A DNA stretch of 10,646 nucleotides, taken from the NCBI GenBank assembly GCA_021838065.1, contig JAKCEJ010000070.1:1-10646 (forward strand), in the 5' to 3' direction. This DNA comes from Pseudomonadota bacterium. Lineage in GTDB: Bacteria; Pseudomonadota; Gammaproteobacteria; Steroidobacterales; Steroidobacteraceae. Shown here in pieces: positions 6,468 to 10,646 of the stretch. Position 1 is the stretch's first letter, and each line of letters opens with the position of its first letter. A program made the translations under genes and the position numbers. The notes beneath the pieces were generated by a model. That model did not search any database and was not told where the DNA came from. It worked only from the letters and a program-made list of their open reading frames with translations.

Positions 6468-7549
6468 GCCGCCCGCTCCGGATACAGCTGCAGCAGTCCC
6501 GCACGGCTCGCGGCGCACACCCCGCGCTCGGTGATGATGCCCGTGACGAGCCGCCCCGGCGTGACGTCGAAGGCGAGATTGAGCGCGGCGCTCGCCTCGG
6601 GCACCACCCTCACCCGCTCGATCCGCCCCGCATCGGTCCGCCCGGTGATGTGCGTCACCTCAAGCGCATCGCGCGCCTCGATCTCGATGGCGCGCCCGTC
6701 CGCGAGGCTCCAGTCGATGGTGCTCACCGGCAGCGCGGCATAAAACGGCACGCCGTTGTCGTGCGCCGCGAGCGCCTTCAGATAGGTACCCACCTTGTTG
6801 CACACGTCACCGGCGCCGGTGGTGCGGTCGCTGCCGACGATGACCAGGTCCACCTCGCCGTGCTGCATCAGGTGACCGCCGAGGTTGTCCACGATCACCG
6901 TGTGCGGCACGCCGTGCGAGCCGAGCTCGAACGCGGTGAGCGAGGCGCCCTGATTGCGCGGGCGGGTCTCATCGACCCACACGTGCACCGCGATCCCCGC
7001 ATCGTGCGCCGCATAGATCGGCGCCAGCGCCGTGCCCCAGTCGACGCAGGCCAGCCACCCGGCATTGCAATGGGTGAGGACGTTCACGCGGCGGCGCACC
7101 TTCCCGGCCGTCTCGCGGATGATCTTCGCGCCGTGCAGCCCGATGGCGCGGCACTGCTCGACATCCTCCTCGCAGATGCGCCCGGCCTCGGCGAATGCCG
7201 CGGCGGGGCGATCGGAAACCGGCACCGCGCTGATCGACCGGCGCACCCGCTCGAGCGCCCAGGCAAGATTAACCGCGGTCGGGCGCGTGGCGCGCAGCAC
7301 CCGGGCGGCCTCGGCGATGCGCTGATCGGATGCGTCGGCGCGCAGCGCGAGCGCCAGGCCGTAGGCGGCCGTAGCGCCGATCAGCGGCGCGCCGCGCACC
7401 GCCATGGTGCGGATCGCGTGCGCGGCGTCCTCGAGGCTCGCCAGATCGAGCGTCACGAACTCGAAGGGCAGACGGGATTGATCGATGACCCGCACCGCGC
7501 CCGAGGGCAGCGGCCAGATCGTGCGGTAGGCGGTGCCGGAGATTCTCAT
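6464..7549 (-). CDS. mtnA: S-methyl-5-thioribose-1-phosphate isomerase (MtnA-type)
   Basis: This gene encodes a 361-residue cytoplasmic isomerase of the MtnA/eIF-2B-alpha-like family, which converts 5-methylthioribose-1-phosphate to the ribulose form; relatives also accept 5-deoxyribose-1-phosphate. Key features are [10 protein letters not shown] (49-58, with the phosphate-binding Arg), the catalytic cysteine C161 in [21 protein letters not shown] (191-201) and the catalytic aspartate D241 in [18 protein letters not shown] (239-256). The last motif differs from the usual ADRIAANGDVANK form. Length and N-terminus ([10 protein letters not shown]) are right for the family, supporting the ATG at 7549 although no Shine-Dalgarno precedes it. 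It overlaps the downstream aldolase gene by 4 nt (GTGA), implying coupled translation. No mtnP, mtnK or later methionine-salvage genes are present in the window. Confidence 0.92.
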   Translation of the reverse strand: MRISGTAYRTIWPLPSGAVRVIDQSRLPFEFVTLDLASLEDAAHAIRTMAVRGAPLIGATAAYGLALALRADASDQRIAEAARVLRATRPTAVNLAWALERVRRSISAVPVSDRPAAAFAEAGRICEEDVEQCRAIGLHGAKIIRETAGKVRRRVNVLTHCNAGWLACVDWGTALAPIYAAHDAGIAVHVWVDETRPRNQGASLTAFELGSHGVPHTVIVDNLGGHLMQHGEVDLVIVGSDRTTGAGDVCNKVGTYLKALAAHDNGVPFYAALPVSTIDWSLADGRAIEIEARDALEVTHITGRTDAGRIERVRVVPEASAALNLAFDVTPGRLVTGIITERGVCAASRAGLLQLYPERAA

Positions 7550-7558
7550 GATGGGCGC

Positions 7559-7564
7559 ATTCTA
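7559..7564 (-). promoter_or_regulatory. Possible -10 element just upstream of mtnA
   Basis: On the minus strand TAGAAT (5 of 6 to TATAAT) ends 9 nt before the mtnA ATG. Transcription would start at about 7552, giving a leader of only ~3 nt, which fits the absence of a Shine-Dalgarno. No recognisable -35 lies at the proper distance, so this is tentative. Confidence 0.3.
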
Positions 7565-7627
7565 ATACCGGGCCCGGCGCATCGCGGCCCAACCCAGCGT
7601 CCGAAGCGGTGGATTCGTCAGGCCCGA

Positions 7628-7661
7628 GGCCGGGGTGCCCGGCCGAACCCGGGAATTCCCG
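7628..7661. repeat. Two adjacent GC palindromes
   Basis: GGCCGGG-GTG-CCCGGCC (7628-7644) is a perfect 7-bp inverted repeat with a 3-nt loop. Five nt later CGGGAATTCCCG (7650-7661) is a perfect 12-bp palindrome. A further perfect 10-bp palindrome, CCGGGCCCGG, is at 7568-7577. No T-run follows, so they do not read as terminators. They could be protein-binding sites on the mtnA side or chance in GC-rich DNA. Confidence 0.4.
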
Positions 7662-7720
7662 AGCCCGCAATACCCGGATCGGTCAAAAGCCCGCCGGTCC
7701 GCGCGCGCCGCGCGGGCGGC

Positions 7721-7742
7721 GATGGCATCAGATGATGTCATC
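7721..7742. repeat. Tandem GATGnCATC motifs
   Basis: GATGGCATC (7721-7729) and GATGTCATC (7734-7742) are two copies of a 9-bp dyad GATG-N-CATC whose starts are 13 bp apart. Both lie about 170 bp upstream of the ATPase start. A role as an operator is possible but unsupported beyond the repetition. Confidence 0.35.
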
Positions 7743-7807
7743 GTTCCAACATTCTCAAGACTTTTCGGTCCGCACCTCCCGGGCGGCGCGCGCTGTCCGG
7801 CGGCGCC

Positions 7808-7837
7808 ATGACAACTGTCATCCCGCCCCCCTGACAG
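7808..7837. promoter_or_regulatory. Candidate operator: inverted TGACA/TGTCA half-sites
   Basis: ATGACA-AC-TGTCAT (7808-7821) is a perfect 6-bp inverted repeat with a 2-bp centre. A further TGACAG (7832-7837) forms a second dyad with CTGTCA (7815-7820) across 11 nt. It lies 70-100 bp upstream of the ATPase start, where a response regulator could act. NarL/DesR-type regulators, the usual partners of DesK-type kinases, bind inverted repeats of this general kind, so autoregulation by the partner of the downstream kinase is a reasonable inference. Confidence 0.4.
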
Positions 7838-7894
7838 CCGGCACTACCCGGCGCGAGGCGCCCGCGCCAGGCTTGCAGCACGTCTTGGTCTGCC

Positions 7895-7898
7895 GGAG
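7895..7898 (+). promoter_or_regulatory. Ribosome binding site of the ABC ATPase gene
   Basis: GGAG lies 9 nt before the ATG at 7908, a normal Shine-Dalgarno spacing, and supports that start. Confidence 0.6.
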
Positions 7899-7907
7899 CG
7901 ATGTCTC

Positions 7908-8828
7908 ATGAGTGCCACAGCCCCTGCGATGCCCGCTCCCGCCGAGCCCGCACCCCTCGCCCGCCTGCGCGAGGTCACCAAGCGCTACGGCCCGCTTGCC
8001 GCGCTCGATCGGTTCTCCCTCACGCTGCGCCGCGGCGAGGTCACCGCGCTCCTCGGGCCGAACGGGGCAGGCAAGACCACCGCCGTGCGGCTGCTGCTCG
8101 GCCTGACACGACCCGATGCCGGAACGGCCGAAGTGCTCGGCCGCAATCCGCGCTCGAGCGCCGCCCGCACCGCGATCGGCGCGATGCTGCAGGTGGCGAA
8201 CGCCCCTGATTCGCTCAGCGTGCGCGAGCAGATCGAGCTGTTCCGCAGCTACTACCCGCGCCCGCTCGCCACCGCCGAGCTGCTGAACCGCACCGGCCTC
8301 GCGGCGCTCGAGCACCGGCGCTTCGGCACGCTCTCCGGCGGGCAGCGACAGCGCGTGCTGTTCGCGCTGGCGATCTGCGGCGACCCCGAGGTCGTGTTCC
8401 TCGATGAGCCCACGGTCGGGCTCGACATCCAGACCCGGCGGCAGGTGTGGAGCGAGATCCGCGCGCTCGCGGCGGCGGGCAAGGCGGTGCTGCTCACCAC
8501 GCATTACCTCGAAGAGGCCGACGCGCTCGCACACCGCATCGTGCTGATCGAGCGCGGCCGAGTGGCCCGTACCGGCACACCGCACGAGATCAAGCACAGC
8601 ATCGCGACACGGCGCATCCGCTGCCGCACCCGGCTCACCGCCGCGGCCCTGCGGGAGCTGCCCACGGTCACGGGCGTGGAAGCGGACCGCGACGGCGTGG
8701 TGATCTACGCGCACGAGCCCCAGCGCGTGCTGCGCGCGATGCTGCCGCTCGATGAGACACTGAGTGACCTCGAAGTCAGCGCCGCGAGCCTCGAGGACGC
8801 CTTCCTCGCCCTCACGCACACCCGCTAA
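7908..8828 (+). CDS. ABC transporter ATP-binding protein (exporter-type)
   Basis: This gene encodes a 306-residue cytoplasmic ATPase of an ABC-2 type exporter (CcmA/DrrA-like). All nucleotide-binding motifs are intact: Walker A GPNGAGKTT (50-58), Q-loop Gln95 in AMLQ, signature LSGGQRQR (142-149), Walker B VVFLDE (162-167), D-loop GLD (171-173) and switch His199 in TTHYLEEAD. About 75 residues follow the domain and end in SLEDAFLALT, as is common in DrrA-type subunits. It has a good GGAG ribosome binding site. The partner permease starts 43 nt downstream and a DesK-type kinase follows, an arrangement known for bacterial ABC exporters controlled by a two-component system. The substrate (drug, lipid or antimicrobial peptide) cannot be told. 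It is not the missing PstB, which would carry a different Walker A (GPSGCGKST) and import-type features. Confidence 0.93.
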   Translation: MSATAPAMPAPAEPAPLARLREVTKRYGPLAALDRFSLTLRRGEVTALLGPNGAGKTTAVRLLLGLTRPDAGTAEVLGRNPRSSAARTAIGAMLQVANAPDSLSVREQIELFRSYYPRPLATAELLNRTGLAALEHRRFGTLSGGQRQRVLFALAICGDPEVVFLDEPTVGLDIQTRRQVWSEIRALAAAGKAVLLTTHYLEEADALAHRIVLIERGRVARTGTPHEIKHSIATRRIRCRTRLTAAALRELPTVTGVEADRDGVVIYAHEPQRVLRAMLPLDETLSDLEVSAASLEDAFLALTHTR

Positions 8829-8871
8829 CCCCGACCCCGCCTGCGTAAAAAAGACCCGGGAGAGCGCCCGC

Positions 8872-9657
8872 ATGATCGAAGCCGTCCTCACCGCCAAACC
8901 CCGCGGCCCGGGCGCCGCGCGTCTGCACGCGGCCCTGAAGGAGCTCGAGTACGAGTTCATCCGCCTGATGCGAACGCGCGCCTACTCGCTTTCCGTGCTC
9001 GGCTTCCCGCTGATGTTCTATCTGCTGTTCGGGATCGGCCAGCGCTCGAGCGCCGCGGCACAGTACGTGATCGCCGGCTACAGCTGCTTCGGGCTCGGCT
9101 CGGCGTGCCTGTTCGGCATCGGGCTCGGCATCGCCTTCGAGCGCGCCCAGGGATGGCTTGAGCTCAAATGGGCGAGCCCCATGCCGCGCCTGGTGTACCT
9201 CGCCGCCAAGATGGCCGCGAGCGCCGCCTTCGCGCTCATCGTCATGGGACTGCTGATCGGCCTCGGCGTCACCGCCGGCAGCGCGCACGTGAGCCTCACC
9301 CAGGCCGCCGAGCTCGCCGCCATCCTCCTCGTCGGCTCGATTCCCTTCACCGCGCTGGGACTGCTGGTCGCCCTCATCGTGCCGCCGAAGGCCGCCGCCG
9401 GCCTCATCAACCTCGTTTACATTCCCCTGTCCTTCGCCTCCGGTTTCTGGATGCCCGTGCGGATGCTGCCCCAGTGGCTGCAGGCTATCGCCCCGGCGCT
9501 GCCGACCTACCACCTCGGGCGCCTCGCGCTGGGGGTGTTCGGCCTCGCCTCCGGCGCCCATGCGCTCGAGCACTGGCTCGTGCTCGCCGGCTTCACCGTG
9601 TTGATGTTCGCCGCCGCCTGGATTACGTTCGTGCGCAGCGAAGCGAAGAGCCCATGA
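8872..9657 (+). CDS. ABC-2 type transporter permease
   Basis: This gene encodes the membrane partner of the upstream ATPase, 261 residues with about six predicted membrane helices (roughly 38-55, 63-85, 115-135, 147-170, 174-193, 232-253). A cytoplasmic N-terminal helix of about 35 residues includes ELEYEFIRLMRTRAY, as in ABC-2 permeases of the YadH/DrrB type. The conserved short helix and loop FASGFWMPVRMLPQWLQAIA (188-207), followed by LPTYHL, is characteristic of ABC2_membrane proteins. The ATG at 8872 has GGAG 9 nt upstream; an in-frame upstream ATG at 8764 would lie inside the ATPase gene and add non-conserved residues. The stop overlaps the next start as ATGA (9654-9657), implying translational coupling to the kinase. 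Confidence 0.9.
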   Translation: MIEAVLTAKPRGPGAARLHAALKELEYEFIRLMRTRAYSLSVLGFPLMFYLLFGIGQRSSAAAQYVIAGYSCFGLGSACLFGIGLGIAFERAQGWLELKWASPMPRLVYLAAKMAASAAFALIVMGLLIGLGVTAGSAHVSLTQAAELAAILLVGSIPFTALGLLVALIVPPKAAAGLINLVYIPLSFASGFWMPVRMLPQWLQAIAPALPTYHLGRLALGVFGLASGAHALEHWLVLAGFTVLMFAAAWITFVRSEAKSP

Positions 9658-10646
9658 ACCCATCTGCCACCTGCAGCGAGGCGCGCCCCCAGCAGAACGA
9701 GCGGCGCTGGCGCCACCTCGTCTGGCTGCTCTACTCGATCTATATTTTCATCGTCCCCAATCCGCCCACCCGCTGGCAGGGCTGGCTCGCCGCGGGCGCA
9801 CTGTTCGCGTGTCTTCTCGGACTGTACCTGGTGTTCGTGTTCAGCCGCAGTCTGCGGACCAAGCAGCTGCTGTGCGCCGCCATGGCGCTGCTCGCCCTCG
9901 GGGTGTATCCGTTCATGCCCGCTGCGGGCGTCATCTTCATTTACGTCGCCTCGCTCGTGCCCATCGTCATGGGCTCCGCGCCGCTCATCATCACGATGAT
10001 TGCCCTGACCGCGGCAGCGGGCGCGCTCGAAGGTTGGCTGCTGCACTACAGCCCCTGGATCTGGGCGCTGATCAGCTTTCTGTCGATTCCGGCAGGCCTC
10101 GCCAGCTTCTTCGCGATGGACCGGTTGCGCAGCGAGGCCCGCCTGCGCCGCGCCCAGGAGCAGGTCGAGCATCTGGCTCAGGTCGCCGAGCGCGAGCGCA
10201 TCGCGCGCGACCTGCACGACGTGCTCGGCCACACCCTCTCGCTCATCGTGCTGAAGTCCGAGCTCGCCGGCAGGGTATTGCCCGCCGATCCCGGGCGCGC
10301 GCAGCGGGAGATCGCCGAGGTGGAGCAAACGGCCCGCCGGGCGCTCGCGGAGGTGCGCGAGACCGTCCGCGGCTACCGCAGCGAGGGCCTCGCCGTCGAG
10401 CTCGCCCGCGCGCGCCAGACGCTCGCCCTCGCCGGCGTGACTCTCGAGCACGAGACACCGCTGCCGCGGCTCGCGCCGCTCGTCGAGAGCACTCTCTCGC
10501 TCGTGCTTCGCGAGTGCGTCACCAACATCGTGCGGCACGCGCGCGCGGCGCGCTGCCGGCTCACCATCGCCGCCGATCCCGAGCGCACCCTGCTCGAGAT
10601 CAGCGACGACGGCCGCGGCGGCATCGAGCACGAGGGCAACGGCCTG
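9654..10646 (+). CDS. DesK-type sensor histidine kinase (partial, runs off the window)
   Basis: The reading frame from the ATG at 9654 stays open to the window end, giving 331 residues without a stop. The N-terminal half holds about five to six membrane helices (roughly residues 22-36, 43-64, 71-88, 90-107, 110-130, 135-154) with no large periplasmic domain, as in membrane-stress or lipid-state sensors of the DesK/LiaS class. A short coiled linker (157-180) leads to the HisKA_3 dimerisation motif ERERIARDLHDVLGHTLSL with phospho-accepting His188. The ATP-binding domain shows the N-box with Asn291 (RECVTNIVRHA) and the G1 box SDDGRG (317-322); the rest lies beyond the edge. The overlap with the permease stop shows it belongs to the transporter operon. 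A NarL/DesR-type response regulator gene is expected next. Confidence 0.92.
   Translation, partial: MNPSATCSEARPQQNERRWRHLVWLLYSIYIFIVPNPPTRWQGWLAAGALFACLLGLYLVFVFSRSLRTKQLLCAAMALLALGVYPFMPAAGVIFIYVASLVPIVMGSAPLIITMIALTAAAGALEGWLLHYSPWIWALISFLSIPAGLASFFAMDRLRSEARLRRAQEQVEHLAQVAERERIARDLHDVLGHTLSLIVLKSELAGRVLPADPGRAQREIAEVEQTARRALAEVRETVRGYRSEGLAVELARARQTLALAGVTLEHETPLPRLAPLVESTLSLVLRECVTNIVRHARAARCRLTIAADPERTLLEISDDGRGGIEHEGNGL

Larger units (their letters stand above)
7550..7907. other. Divergent intergenic region between mtnA and ABC transporter operon
   Basis: No coding region is supported in these 358 bp. It holds a possible mtnA -10 element at its left end, a run of GC palindromes (7568-7577, 7628-7644, 7650-7661), two GATGnCATC copies (7721-7742), a cluster of TGACA/TGTCA half-sites (7808-7837) and the ribosome binding site of the ATPase gene at its right end. 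Both divergent units must be transcribed from here. I could not assign a confident promoter for the plus-strand operon. Confidence 0.7.

Noticed and set aside
7808..7837. A second Pho box upstream of the ABC operon
   Set aside because: One exact CTGTCAT half-site (7815-7821) is present, but no second direct copy lies 11 bp away on either strand; the arrangement is inverted.
7908..8828. The ABC ATPase as a displaced PstB
   Set aside because: Its Walker A (GPNGAGKTT), C-terminal region and neighbouring ABC-2 permease are those of an exporter, not of the phosphate importer ATPase.
9507..10631. Minus-strand open frame of 374 codons opposite the permease end and the kinase
   Set aside because: It has no recognisable domain, whereas the plus-strand kinase carries intact H, N and G1 boxes.

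Overview
The window is a GC-rich stretch of bacterial chromosome with densely packed genes, GTGA and ATGA stop/start overlaps and Shine-Dalgarno-type start sites. The protein families fit a high-GC proteobacterium, possibly a gammaproteobacterium; that placement is inference from gene style, not from a marker gene. I saw no tRNA, rRNA, insertion sequence or CRISPR array. Positions 1-73, beyond the stop of the first gene, hold nothing I can name.

Region 1 (74-2561, minus strand): a small DUF488 (YeaO-like) protein is followed 49 bp downstream by an OPT-family oligopeptide/metal-chelate transporter. The two probably form a transcription unit.

Region 2 (2562-5744, plus strand): a phosphate-uptake cluster. 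A well-formed Pho box with a correctly spaced -10 element precedes pstS (periplasmic phosphate-binding protein). A strong hairpin with a T-rich tail separates pstS from pstC, and pstA follows pstC after 4 nt. The ATPase gene pstB and the regulator phoU, which usually follow pstA, are absent: the next gene is convergent and ends 9 nt away.

Region 3 (5754-7549, minus strand): an MtnA-type 5-thioribose-1-phosphate isomerase gene overlaps, by GTGA, a class II (zinc) aldolase gene. This pairing matches the DHAP shunt, a salvage route that turns the by-products 5'-methylthioadenosine and 5'-deoxyadenosine into dihydroxyacetone phosphate plus an aldehyde, rather than the classical methionine salvage pathway. 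mtnP or mtnK would have to lie elsewhere.

Region 4 (7550-7907): a 358-bp divergent intergenic region with several palindromes and a cluster of TGACA/TGTCA half-sites that could be operators.

Region 5 (7908-10646, plus strand): an ABC ATPase, an ABC-2 permease and a DesK-type sensor histidine kinase, the last cut by the window edge. They look like a self-regulated export/stress-sensing operon, with a NarL/DesR-type response regulator expected just beyond the end.

I see no clearly novel system. The most informative points are the pst operon without its ATPase, the putative DHAP-shunt pair, and the operator-like half-sites ahead of the transporter-kinase operon.
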